Assembly: GCA_943846735.1 (NCBI GenBank)
Contig: OX044364.1
Coordinates: 1,116,001 to 1,180,000, forward strand
DNA: 64,000 nucleotides
Source of the DNA: CAJQLB01 sp905479065
GTDB lineage: Bacteria > Bacteroidota > Bacteroidia > Flavobacteriales > Flavobacteriaceae
Direction: 5' to 3'
Within the stretch, counting starts at the first letter, position 1. Every line of letters starts with the position of its first letter. Made by a program: the position numbers and the translations under genes. The notes below the pieces were generated by a model, which was not told the DNA's origin, did no database searches, and was given only the letters and a program-made list of their open reading frames with translations. Positions 8,361 through 17,109 of the stretch are shown piece after piece.

Positions 8361-9731
8361 TTACGTCATTGTATCTAGTATAATTTTAATATCCTCCCTT
8401 GAGGTATCAGGATTGATAAAACAAAAACGTGTAACTGTTTCAAAATAATCTTTTTGTTTCCATTTTGTTGGAGCAACAAGCGCAAGTCCTTTATCATGAT
8501 TGTGATAAGTCCAATTTTTATAATCTTCTGGACTCCAACCTAATCTTCTAAATAAAACACATGATAAACTTGGTTCCCTCACTAATTCGAGGTGTGGACT
8601 TTCTTTAATCATTTCACCTGCAATCTGAGCTAATTCTATGCCACGTTCTACCGCTTCACGATACCTATCGGTACCATGAGTAGCCAACGAAAACCACAAT
8701 GGCAGTCCTCTCACACGTCGTGTCAATTGTATTTGATAATCTGTAGGATTGAATCCATGAGCACCTTCATCCTTAAAAATATCAAGATATGAACCTTCTT
8801 GTGAGTGCGCTTTAATTGCTAATTTTGGGTTTTTGTAAATTACTGCACCACAATCATAAGGAGAAAACATCCATTTATGAGGATCAATAGTTATGCTATC
8901 AGCCCTCTCAATCCCCTCAAACAGATGTCTAACAGAGTCTGCTACCAGAGCACCTCCTCCATAAGCAGCATCGATGTGAAACCAAATATTTTCATTGTTG
9001 CAAACTTCAGAAATCGCAGATAAATCGTCAATAATTCCTGCATTTGTTGTTCCAGCTGTAGCTACTACTGCAAACAATCGTTTTCGTTGGTCCATGGTCA
9101 ATTCTCCAATAGCTTTCTGAAGCTCATCTCCAGAAAGTTTTTCCTCTGAATCAATCATTATAATATCTACATCAGCGACTTTTGCCATTGCTTTAATTGA
9201 GGAATGAGCCCCAATCGATGTTAGTATAAGTCCCTTTTTTTGTTTGTAAATATCATTTTCTCGCCAATGTTCTCTGGCAGTTACAATTGCCGATAAATTT
9301 GCTGCAGTACCACCACTGGTAAATACTCCAAACGCTCCAGACGGTAATCCCGTTAAAGAGACAATCCATTTCATTGCTTCATTTTCACAAAAAATACCAC
9401 CCGCTCCTTCCATCCAATAGGCACCGTGAATACTTGAAACTGATGTCACCAAATCAAACATAATAGCTGCACGGGTCGGCGCTGCAGGAACAAAAGCAAG
9501 ATTTCTAGGATGATCTACAGGAACATTTGCTTTGGATAAATGTTGCTTCCATAACTTAAAAGCATATTCTCCACCAATCCCATCCTTAGTTATGGTTTCC
9601 CCGACCAAACTTTTTAAATATTCAGCTTTTTGGGGTTTTCCAATCTTTTGGTCTGTTTGAGAAATTCTATCGATAGCATGTTTCATGACATCCATAGTCA
9701 TTTCAATTAAGTCTATATCGATTTTGTGCAT
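8361..9731 (-). CDS. PLP-dependent group II decarboxylase
   Basis: 456 residues. The family includes aromatic amino acid, glutamate and 2,4-diaminobutyrate decarboxylases. FTSGGTAANL (about 138-147) binds the PLP phosphate, HIDAAYGGG (252-260) holds the Asp that contacts the pyridine nitrogen, and TIDPHKWMF supplies the Schiff-base lysine K286. The N-terminal part (HPRNLAFVPAAPTRAAIM) is that of the aromatic/tryptophan-like branch. The substrate cannot be read from the sequence. The gene starts 3 bp after the bshC stop, so the two are almost certainly co-transcribed. No signal peptide; cytoplasmic. Confidence 0.88.
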   Translation of the reverse strand: MHKIDIDLIEMTMDVMKHAIDRISQTDQKIGKPQKAEYLKSLVGETITKDGIGGEYAFKLWKQHLSKANVPVDHPRNLAFVPAAPTRAAIMFDLVTSVSSIHGAYWMEGAGGIFCENEAMKWIVSLTGLPSGAFGVFTSGGTAANLSAIVTAREHWRENDIYKQKKGLILTSIGAHSSIKAMAKVADVDIIMIDSEEKLSGDELQKAIGELTMDQRKRLFAVVATAGTTNAGIIDDLSAISEVCNNENIWFHIDAAYGGGALVADSVRHLFEGIERADSITIDPHKWMFSPYDCGAVIYKNPKLAIKAHSQEGSYLDIFKDEGAHGFNPTDYQIQLTRRVRGLPLWFSLATHGTDRYREAVERGIELAQIAGEMIKESPHLELVREPSLSCVLFRRLGWSPEDYKNWTYHNHDKGLALVAPTKWKQKDYFETVTRFCFINPDTSREDIKIILDTMT

Positions 9732-9734
9732 AGT

Positions 9735-11330
9735 TTACATTTCTAAAATTAAAAAATCTTTCTTTAGAGGTTGCAAATTTAACACTAACTGTTCAATTAA
9801 TTGTGTTCCAAATAACATATAAAGCTCTGAAAAATTGAGTTGTCGCTCTTGAAGATTTTCTCTAGGAAACAACTCGTTTTGAAGATCAATAATTCTTGAA
9901 GTTAAATGATTTAGTTTTCTTTTTTGAGCCTTCAACAAGCGCTTTTCTAGATTTATCAACCCTTTAAGTTGTTTTTTTTCTTGTGCTGATACAGCACCTG
10001 AAAAAGACTTGTCTGTTTGTTTTGCTAATTCATGTAAATACAGAAACTGATTTTGAAGAAGCTCTATTTGTGGTGTAAAATCAATGTTAAAGGTTGAAAA
10101 CTGACGGATTTTATCAGCTATAAGATCTTCTTGCTTTTTGAATAATTCTTTTATTGATAGACCTAATTTATCCGCTTTTCCTATCTGCTTACTCGTCGTA
10201 ATAAGGACTGAATTCCTCAATAATAACATGGGAAACGTAATGTTTTCAGAGTTAAAGTATGATTTTAACTGAAGCCAATAAGCGAGCTCTCCACCCCCTC
10301 CAATGTAACATAAGTTTGGTAATATCACCTCTTGGTACAATGGACGCATTATGACATTCGGAGAAAACCGCTCAGGAAAACATTCTACTTCCTTCATGAT
10401 TTCAGATTTTGAAAAACTTATATCTGTATCATTTACAAAAAACCTTTCTCTCTTTTTTAGTAAACGATTCCGGTTATTATCTTTTAAATAAAATAAATTT
10501 ATTTCTCTTGGGTTTACTTGAACCTTGTACTTATGTGTTTTGAGATACTTGTTTGTTTCTTGAACTGAATTATAAGACGTTTGTTTAAATAATTCCTGTT
10601 TAACATGTGGAGAAAATAATGCCTTCAAATTTTTATCATCACCGTCTATAATGACCAAGCCATAAGACTTAAATAATTCGTTAGTCAAATAACGTGTTGC
10701 CTCAGTGAGGTTTGATTGTTCTATATATGTTTTTTGGAATAGGTCTAGTAAAACATCTGCATTCTTTCCAACACCTATAACACTCTTAAATGTAGCCAAA
10801 ATGGCCTCAAGCCCCTCGGTATTTATACGGCCAACCGCACCTGAAGACTCCCTAGACCATTGTAATTTTGTTCCGTTGTAATTAAAAAAATTAATTTCAT
10901 CAAAATCATGATCTTCAGTGGCCATCCAGTACACTGGAACGAAATTACAGCTTGGGTATTTTTCTTTTAATTCCTCTGTTAAATTGATGACTGAAATAAT
11001 CTTGTACAAAAAATAAAGTGGTCCTGTAAATAAATTTAGCTGATGGCCTGTTGTAATTGTGAAGGTGTCATGGTCTAACAACGCATCAATATTCGCAATC
11101 GTTGTCTTGGAACTTTTTGTACTCTCATATTGTTTGCGAAGAGTTTCTACCAATATAGGTCGATGTGATGTGTCAAAATTTGTGTTTTTTTCATGTATTT
11201 GAGACTTGAAATTATCTAAATTTGGAAACCTACTGAAAAGTGGTTTCACCAGTGTCGTTTCATCTAAATAATCACATATTAACGACGAAAAATAATGTGT
11301 GTCTCGAATAGATATATGGGTTGAAGGCAT
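9735..11330 (-). CDS. bshC: Bacillithiol biosynthesis cysteine-adding enzyme BshC
   Basis: 531 residues, typical BshC length. BshC is thought to add cysteine to glucosaminyl-malate, the last step of bacillithiol synthesis. Recognisable parts are the nucleotide-binding-like N-terminal half with TFTITTGHQLNLFTGPLYFL and PVYWMATEDHDFDEINFF, the conserved VILPNLCYIGGGGELAYWLQL in the middle, and a Lys-rich coiled-coil region (about 445-500, from SAQEKKQLKGLINLEKRL). Bacillithiol as the low-molecular-weight thiol fits a Bacteroidota host. bshA and bshB are not in this window. A TATCTTTG box lies 22 bp before the start. Confidence 0.93.
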   Translation of the reverse strand: MPSTHISIRDTHYFSSLICDYLDETTLVKPLFSRFPNLDNFKSQIHEKNTNFDTSHRPILVETLRKQYESTKSSKTTIANIDALLDHDTFTITTGHQLNLFTGPLYFLYKIISVINLTEELKEKYPSCNFVPVYWMATEDHDFDEINFFNYNGTKLQWSRESSGAVGRINTEGLEAILATFKSVIGVGKNADVLLDLFQKTYIEQSNLTEATRYLTNELFKSYGLVIIDGDDKNLKALFSPHVKQELFKQTSYNSVQETNKYLKTHKYKVQVNPREINLFYLKDNNRNRLLKKRERFFVNDTDISFSKSEIMKEVECFPERFSPNVIMRPLYQEVILPNLCYIGGGGELAYWLQLKSYFNSENITFPMLLLRNSVLITTSKQIGKADKLGLSIKELFKKQEDLIADKIRQFSTFNIDFTPQIELLQNQFLYLHELAKQTDKSFSGAVSAQEKKQLKGLINLEKRLLKAQKRKLNHLTSRIIDLQNELFPRENLQERQLNFSELYMLFGTQLIEQLVLNLQPLKKDFLILEM

Positions 11331-11351
11331 GCTACAGTTTCAAATACTCCG

Positions 11352-11359
11352 CAAAGATA
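11352..11359 (-). promoter_or_regulatory. -7 promoter box for bshC
   Basis: TATCTTTG on the minus strand, an exact TAnnTTTG match, 22 nt upstream of the bshC ATG. A TTG lies 15 nt further upstream, which is shorter than the usual 17-23 nt. Confidence 0.5.
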
Positions 11360-11415
11360 ATAGTCTTAAAGTTTCAATGTACTAATTTTTAGTTAATTCG
11401 TTTTTAACAAAACTC

Positions 11416-11423
11416 TATATTTG
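11416..11423 (+). promoter_or_regulatory. -7 promoter box for the M14 peptidase gene
   Basis: TATATTTG, an exact TAnnTTTG match, 66 nt upstream of ATG 11490. Together with the box at 11352 it makes a divergent promoter pair. It also overlaps an in-frame TTG at 11421, arguing that this codon is not the start. Confidence 0.5.
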
Positions 11424-11489
11424 ATAACATTTTTTAATAAATTTAGAATCTCCTTTATATATTTAATTTTAAAAGATAAAAATAATCTT

Positions 11490-13967
11490 ATGCGACATTT
11501 TATACAAGTTTCACTTCTTGCCTTAGGTATTTCGTCCTTAGCAGCAGCACAAAACGTATTATCTCCTTCCGAATTTTTAGGCTACAATATTGGTACACAA
11601 TTTTCCAGACATCATCAAGTAATTGATTATTTTAAATACGTTGAATCACAATTAAAAACACAAGTAAAGCTTGTCAAATATGGAGAAACATACGAACGAC
11701 GACCGTTATATTTAGCATATATTTCTTCAAAAGAGAATATTAAAAACCTTGAAACCATCAGGCAAAACAATTTAAAAAATATTGGAATATTACCTGGTGA
11801 TTCTGACGAAAGCGATGTTGCTATTGTTTGGATGAGTTATAATGTCCACGGGAACGAAGCCTCAAGTACTGAAGCAAGTATGCAAACATTGTACACCCTA
11901 CTAACCAAGGAAAAAAACTATCTGCAAAATACGGTAGTAATTATTGACCCCTGTATTAATCCCGATGGTAGAGATCGTTACGCGAATTGGTATAATCAAA
12001 CTAAAAGCACACCATATGATATTAGCCCTGAGGCAAGTGAACATGCCGAACCATGGCCGGGAGGTAGAGCCAATCACTACTTATTTGACTTGAATAGAGA
12101 TTGGGCGTGGGCATCACAAATTGAATCTCAATCAAGATTAAAAGTTTACAATAAATGGATGCCTCAAATTCACGTTGATTTTCATGAACAAGGAATTAAT
12201 AGCCCTTATTATTTTGCGCCTGCGGCAGAACCTTACCACGAGTTAATAACTGATTGGCAGAGAAATTTTCAATTTAAAATAGGAAGAAATCATGCAAAAT
12301 ATTTTGATCAGGAAGGTTGGTTGTATTTTACACGAGAAAATTTCGATTTATTGTATCCTAGCTATGGGGACACATATCCAACCTATTTAGGAGCCATAGG
12401 AATGACCTATGAACAAGCTGGCAGCGGCAGAGGTGGATTAGGAATCATGAAAAAAGAAGGAGATGTATTAACTTTGGTTGATCGCGTAAAACATCATACA
12501 ACAACAGGAGTATCGACCGTTGAAACAGCCTCTAAAAATGCACTCAAATTAAACACCGAGTTTAAAAAGTTTTTTGACAACTCACAGTTAAAATATAAAA
12601 GTTTTGTTTTAAGTGGTAATGCTAAAAAAATAGATGTCTTAAAACTATTGCTTGATAAACATGATATCTCCTACGGATATTCCGTGAATAAAAATGTCTC
12701 AGGCCATAAATATTCTACAAATACTGCAGGAAGTCTTGAAGCTTCATCCAACGATTTAGTAATTAGCACAAACCAGCCTAAAGGCAAATTAATAAAAGCT
12801 CTATTTGAACCTAGTGCCAAATTAAGTGATTCTTTAACCTATGACATTACTGCATGGAGTTTACCCTATGCTCATGGATTGGAAGCGATTGCAAGTACGC
12901 GATTTGTAAATACAGTAAATCTAGTCACTAAAGACAAAAAAAGTTTGCCGTTGGAGAATTCCTACGGCTATGTTTCTGATTGGAATTCGATGCAAGATGC
13001 TAAATTTTTATCAACGCTACTCACAAACAATATTAAGGTAAGATTCAATCAAAAACCATTCGTACAAAATAGAACAACTTTTGAACGTGGGTCTTTAATT
13101 ATTTTACAAAGAGATAACAAGCACATAGAAAATTTTGTTTCTTTTCTAAATAAAATCGTTGTTGAAAAAAATCAAAAATTAACTGCCATTAATACAGGTT
13201 TTTCTGATGTTTTACCAGACATGGGATCTTCTTCAATCAAACTGATTAGAAAACCTACTATTGCCCTTATATCAGGAGAAAACACATCTTCTCTAAGTTA
13301 TGGTGCCACATGGCATTTTTTTGAACAACAACTGAATTATCCCGTAACATCAATAAATTCAGAGGATTTTGATAAAACTAAACTTGAACGCTTTAATATT
13401 TTAATATTTCCAAGCGGATATTACAATACCGTTCTTGATAAGAAAGGAATGCAGAAGTTATCTTCCTATATTAAGAGTGGTGGAAAGGTTATCGCTTTTG
13501 ATAGGGCATTGCGGACCTTCGCAGGTAGAGATGGTTTTAATTTGATGCTAAATAAGCAAACTTCCACGACGAATGATTCTTCGGCAAAATTAATTCCATA
13601 TGCCAACAGACGGCGTGAATACGCGAAAAACATGATAACAGGAGCTATTTTTAAAACAAAAGTTGATAATACTCACCCCATGGCTTATGGATATTCAAAT
13701 GACTATTTTAGTCTAAAATTAGGAACTTCCTCATACCGCTTATTAACTAAAGGCTTTAACATAGCTCATATTGGAGATTCTGTAGAAAAAGTCTCCGGTT
13801 TTGCTGGTAGCGAGACACTTAATTTATTGAAAAATTCATTAGTTTTCGGAGAGGAACAAATTGGCAGAGGGAGCATGATATACTTTGTTGACAATGTGCT
13901 TTTTAGGAGTTTTTGGGAGAACGGAAAACTATTTTTTGTGAATTCATTGTTCTTTGTAAATAATTAA
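11490..13967 (+). CDS. Secreted M14 family zinc carboxypeptidase
   Basis: 825 residues from ATG 11490, which begins a clean signal peptide (MRHFIQVSLLALGISSLAAAQ). The catalytic domain has the zinc ligands H120 and E123 in NVHGNEAS and the third ligand in HVDFHEQG (H228/H232). NPDGRDRYANWY and the RDWAWAS region shape the substrate pocket, and TYEQAGSGRGG holds the probable catalytic Glu. The C-terminal half (about 580-720) resembles a glutamine-amidotransferase-like domain (PTIALISGENTSS, FNILIFPSGYYNTV, SYIKSGGKVIAFD), as in related flavobacterial M14 proteins. It probably degrades external protein. An outer-membrane barrel gene follows after 11 bp. Confidence 0.9.
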   Translation: MRHFIQVSLLALGISSLAAAQNVLSPSEFLGYNIGTQFSRHHQVIDYFKYVESQLKTQVKLVKYGETYERRPLYLAYISSKENIKNLETIRQNNLKNIGILPGDSDESDVAIVWMSYNVHGNEASSTEASMQTLYTLLTKEKNYLQNTVVIIDPCINPDGRDRYANWYNQTKSTPYDISPEASEHAEPWPGGRANHYLFDLNRDWAWASQIESQSRLKVYNKWMPQIHVDFHEQGINSPYYFAPAAEPYHELITDWQRNFQFKIGRNHAKYFDQEGWLYFTRENFDLLYPSYGDTYPTYLGAIGMTYEQAGSGRGGLGIMKKEGDVLTLVDRVKHHTTTGVSTVETASKNALKLNTEFKKFFDNSQLKYKSFVLSGNAKKIDVLKLLLDKHDISYGYSVNKNVSGHKYSTNTAGSLEASSNDLVISTNQPKGKLIKALFEPSAKLSDSLTYDITAWSLPYAHGLEAIASTRFVNTVNLVTKDKKSLPLENSYGYVSDWNSMQDAKFLSTLLTNNIKVRFNQKPFVQNRTTFERGSLIILQRDNKHIENFVSFLNKIVVEKNQKLTAINTGFSDVLPDMGSSSIKLIRKPTIALISGENTSSLSYGATWHFFEQQLNYPVTSINSEDFDKTKLERFNILIFPSGYYNTVLDKKGMQKLSSYIKSGGKVIAFDRALRTFAGRDGFNLMLNKQTSTTNDSSAKLIPYANRRREYAKNMITGAIFKTKVDNTHPMAYGYSNDYFSLKLGTSSYRLLTKGFNIAHIGDSVEKVSGFAGSETLNLLKNSLVFGEEQIGRGSMIYFVDNVLFRSFWENGKLFFVNSLFFVNN

Positions 13968-13978
13968 AAATTAAAAAG

Positions 13979-14542
13979 ATGAAATATCTACCAATAATCA
14001 TAATTACAACTTTTATAAGCGGTACTTTATTTGCCCAAACAGACAATTCTACCTTCGTTTCCAATACCCAAACAACCTTTGGTATAAAGACAGGATATAA
14101 CGCAATTCAATTTAAAATAGAAAACGAAAATACAGAATCTGTACAAAAGGAAGCTGGAATTTATTTTGGTGCATTTATCAATATTCCAACATCAGATATA
14201 TTTAGTATTCAGCCTGAAATTCTTTACAGCTCTTCTCGATACACGTTTAAAGATAATATTAATTTAATTCATGTTCCTATTTCAATACAGTTTAAATTAG
14301 CAAATAATTTTACAGGATTTTTTGGCCCTGAGATTCAATTTTTACTGGATATTGGCAACCTAGATCTCAACAATTTTAACAATCTTATGCTAGGTTTTAA
14401 TTTTGGTGCTAGTTATAAAATTTCCTCAAATTTTTCCATAGAAGCGAAACCCTATTTTTCATTTAGTAAATTATTAGATAATGGCCCTGGAATTTCCAGA
14501 AAATTAAATATCCTTCAGATAGGATTAGCGTACCAATTTTAA
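13979..14542 (+). CDS. Outer-membrane beta-barrel protein
   Basis: 187 residues. A signal peptide (MKYLPIIIITTFISGTLFAQ) is followed by alternating amphipathic strands typical of small 8-strand porin-family barrels: FGIKTGYNAIQFKI, AGIYFGAFINI, FSIQPEILYSSSRYTF, FNFGASYKISSNFSIEAKPYFSF. The last residues, LQIGLAYQF, end in Phe, the usual outer-membrane insertion signal. It lies between the M14 peptidase (11 bp before) and the sialidase (2 bp after), so the three are probably one transcript. Specific function unknown. Confidence 0.85.
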   Translation: MKYLPIIIITTFISGTLFAQTDNSTFVSNTQTTFGIKTGYNAIQFKIENENTESVQKEAGIYFGAFINIPTSDIFSIQPEILYSSSRYTFKDNINLIHVPISIQFKLANNFTGFFGPEIQFLLDIGNLDLNNFNNLMLGFNFGASYKISSNFSIEAKPYFSFSKLLDNGPGISRKLNILQIGLAYQF

Positions 14543-14544
14543 TT

Positions 14545-15654
14545 TTGGCTTTTACTGTGAAATTAAACATTCTTTTATTTTTCTCATTTGTTCAACTTGC
14601 TATTGATGGACAAAATAATCTTATTAATCATGTCAGTGATATATCTCCTCAGATCAGCTTATTTAGTAAGAATTATAGTCCCAATGTTTCCTGTTATCGA
14701 ATCCCTTCGATGATAACAGCTGTTAACGGAGATCTTATTGTTGCTGTAGACGAACGCGTGACATCTTGCGGTGATTTAAAATGGAATGATGATATAAATA
14801 TTGTTATCCGTAGAAGTCGTGATAACGGAAATACATGGTCAGGAATAGAAAAAATTATTGATTTTCCTTTAGGTCAATCTGCCTCAGACCCATCAATGAT
14901 AGTGGATAAAACAACAGGTCAGATTTTTTTATTTTATAATTTCATGGACTTGAATATTAAAAGGAACGTTTATTTTCACCATGTTATAACGAGTAAAGAC
15001 AATGGTCTTACTTGGTCGAGGCCCAAAGATATCACCGCACAAATCACACTACCTAATTGGTCTAATGATTTCAAATTTATAACCTCAGGGCGTGGAATTC
15101 AAACCACGAAAGGAACATTACTTCATAGCCTCGTGAATATAGAAAAGGGGACATACCTATTTGGGAGTGATGACCACGGACAATCCTGGTATTTATTGAA
15201 TACAGCGATAAATCCTGGCGATGAATCGAAAATCGTACAGTTATCTGACGGAAATTTAATGGTAAATAGCCGTGTCAATAATTTGGGACACAGATATGTT
15301 CATAAATCTGTTGACAATGGAAAAACGTGGTCAAGCAATTCTGATAGCAGTCTGATTGATCCATCGTGTAATGCAAGTATAATAAACCACACTATCACCT
15401 CCCATGGTATTCGTGAAAATGTTTTAATTTTTGCCAATGCCAACTCAAAGACAACACGTGAAAACATGACAATAAAATTAAGTTTTGATGATGGCGTTAC
15501 ATGGACTGAAGGAAAAACTATCTATGAAGGTAAGAGTGCTTACAGCTCTTTGTGTATTTTAAAAAATGGCAATATTGGTTTATTTTTTGAAAAAAACGAC
15601 TATCAAGAATGTACGTTTGTTAGCTTTTCGTTTGATTGGCTAAGTCAGAAATAA
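14545..15654 (+). CDS. Secreted exo-alpha-sialidase (GH33-like)
   Basis: 369 residues from TTG 14545; GTG 14557 is an equally possible start and no ATG is available. A hydrophobic N-terminus (LNILLFFSFVQLA) should direct export. Sialidase hallmarks are present: the YRIP motif with R52, a second acidic/basic cluster VDER (69-71) with NDDINIVIRRS, and five Asp-box motifs (SRDNGNTW, SKDNGLTW, SDDHGQSW, SVDNGKTW, SFDDGVTW), one per propeller blade. SRVNNLGHR and SKTTREN provide the further arginines, and Y333 in SAYSSL fits the catalytic tyrosine. It should release terminal sialic acids from glycoconjugates. It starts 2 bp after the barrel gene. No sialic-acid uptake or lyase genes are in the window. 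Confidence 0.85.
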   Translation: MAFTVKLNILLFFSFVQLAIDGQNNLINHVSDISPQISLFSKNYSPNVSCYRIPSMITAVNGDLIVAVDERVTSCGDLKWNDDINIVIRRSRDNGNTWSGIEKIIDFPLGQSASDPSMIVDKTTGQIFLFYNFMDLNIKRNVYFHHVITSKDNGLTWSRPKDITAQITLPNWSNDFKFITSGRGIQTTKGTLLHSLVNIEKGTYLFGSDDHGQSWYLLNTAINPGDESKIVQLSDGNLMVNSRVNNLGHRYVHKSVDNGKTWSSNSDSSLIDPSCNASIINHTITSHGIRENVLIFANANSKTTRENMTIKLSFDDGVTWTEGKTIYEGKSAYSSLCILKNGNIGLFFEKNDYQECTFVSFSFDWLSQK

Positions 15655-15813
15655 TTTCAGTATATAAGCATCAAGATTATTAAAAAAAATACAAAATATT
15701 CTAATTTTGATGTAGCTATTTTAAACTGTTAAAACACTCTATATTTTTATCAATGAATCATTTTTTTTGTAATTTAAGGTTAAACTATGTTAAATCGTTA
15801 AATTAAAAAAGCT

Positions 15814-17109
15814 ATGAGAGGAACAGAGTTTCAAAAGCACCCTATAATCGCTGCACGATTACTTTTTTTTATGTTATTTCTAGTTAATATGAGCACTATA
15901 AGTGCATACCAAAACACCAACCAAACATTGATTGAATATAAAGGTAAAATTATAGACTCAGAAAAGAGAAAGCCTTTAATTTTTGCAGACATTTCAGTGC
16001 CTACGACAAATATTAGTACTATCTCAAACAAAGAAGGAAAATTCTCAATAAAAATTCCAGAGCGCTTGGGTATTTCAACACTTTCAATTTCATTTTTAGG
16101 ATACGAAACAACAGTTGTAAATTTAAGTCAGTTGGAACAAAAAATAAATATTATTGTTTTACACCCTACAGTTACCGAACTAGCTCAAATAAGTATTAAC
16201 GCTCCAAAAGATGCACGAGCTTTAGTTAAACTAGCCTTGAAAAATCGTGGTGAAAAGTACATCAAAACAGAAGCCACAATGACTGCTTTTTACAGAGAAA
16301 CAATAAAAAAAAGAAAAAAAAATGCATCATTAACAGAGGCCGTTGTGAAAATTTATAAACAGCCATATCATACTTCAAGAAGGGATGAAATTGAATTAGT
16401 TAAATCTAGAAAAAACACAAATTACTCAAGACTAGACACCATCGCTTTAAAGCTACAAGGTGGTCCATTTAGTGCACTTTTTTCGGATATTGTTAAATAC
16501 CCCGATTATATTTTTACAAAGGAGTCATTTGACTTCTATGACTTTAGTTTTAATACTTCGACTGAAATTAATGACCGCAATGTTTATGTTGTTAACTTTA
16601 AGCAACAAGAGAATAGCATGGTACCTTTGTACAAAGGAAATCTCTATATCGATGCAGAAACCTTTGCAATAATTAGTGCAGACTATGAATTAAATATTGA
16701 GAATAAAGCTGAAGCTACCAAACTATTTTTAAAGAAAAAACCAAGAAATGTAGATGTAGAAACTGTGACAGCACAGTATAAGGTTGATTATAAATTATCT
16801 AATAATAAATGGCATTATAGTTACAGTAACTTACAGCTTGCTTTCAGAGTGAAATGGGCAAAAAAATTATTTAGTAAGACCTATACCCTCGATGTTGAGA
16901 TGGCCGTAACAGACTGGGATAATAATTTATTCGAAAAGATAAATTCTGAAAGAAAAATCAAACCGAGTATCATACTAAGTGATGAAGCATCTGGTTTTTC
17001 TGATCTGAAATTTTGGGGAAAATTTAATATTATTGAGCCAGAAAAATCCATTGAGTCTGCTATTCGTAAAATTTCCAAACAATTAACAAAAATAGATAAA
17101 AATGACTAA
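15814..17109 (+). CDS. Carboxypeptidase-regulatory-like domain protein, exported
   Basis: 431 residues. An N-terminal signal sequence (about residues 10-32, LLFFMLFLVNMSTISAY) is followed by a CarboxypepD_reg-like beta-sandwich (about 41-118), with IIDSEKRKPLIFADISV and ISNKEGKFSIKIP, as often placed at the N-terminus of Bacteroidota outer-membrane proteins. The remaining ~300 residues (AFYRETIKKRKKN, VYVVNFKQQ, LYIDAETFAIISADYEL) resemble a family of periplasmic or surface proteins of unknown function; no TonB-dependent barrel follows. Its stop overlaps the end of the convergent rimO gene by 4 bp. Confidence 0.75.
   Translation: MRGTEFQKHPIIAARLLFFMLFLVNMSTISAYQNTNQTLIEYKGKIIDSEKRKPLIFADISVPTTNISTISNKEGKFSIKIPERLGISTLSISFLGYETTVVNLSQLEQKINIIVLHPTVTELAQISINAPKDARALVKLALKNRGEKYIKTEATMTAFYRETIKKRKKNASLTEAVVKIYKQPYHTSRRDEIELVKSRKNTNYSRLDTIALKLQGGPFSALFSDIVKYPDYIFTKESFDFYDFSFNTSTEINDRNVYVVNFKQQENSMVPLYKGNLYIDAETFAIISADYELNIENKAEATKLFLKKKPRNVDVETVTAQYKVDYKLSNNKWHYSYSNLQLAFRVKWAKKLFSKTYTLDVEMAVTDWDNNLFEKINSERKIKPSIILSDEASGFSDLKFWGKFNIIEPEKSIESAIRKISKQLTKIDKND

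Noticed and set aside
11421..11489. 23-codon extension of the M14 peptidase from TTG
   Set aside because: It starts in the promoter box and would put a long charged lead before a good signal peptide.
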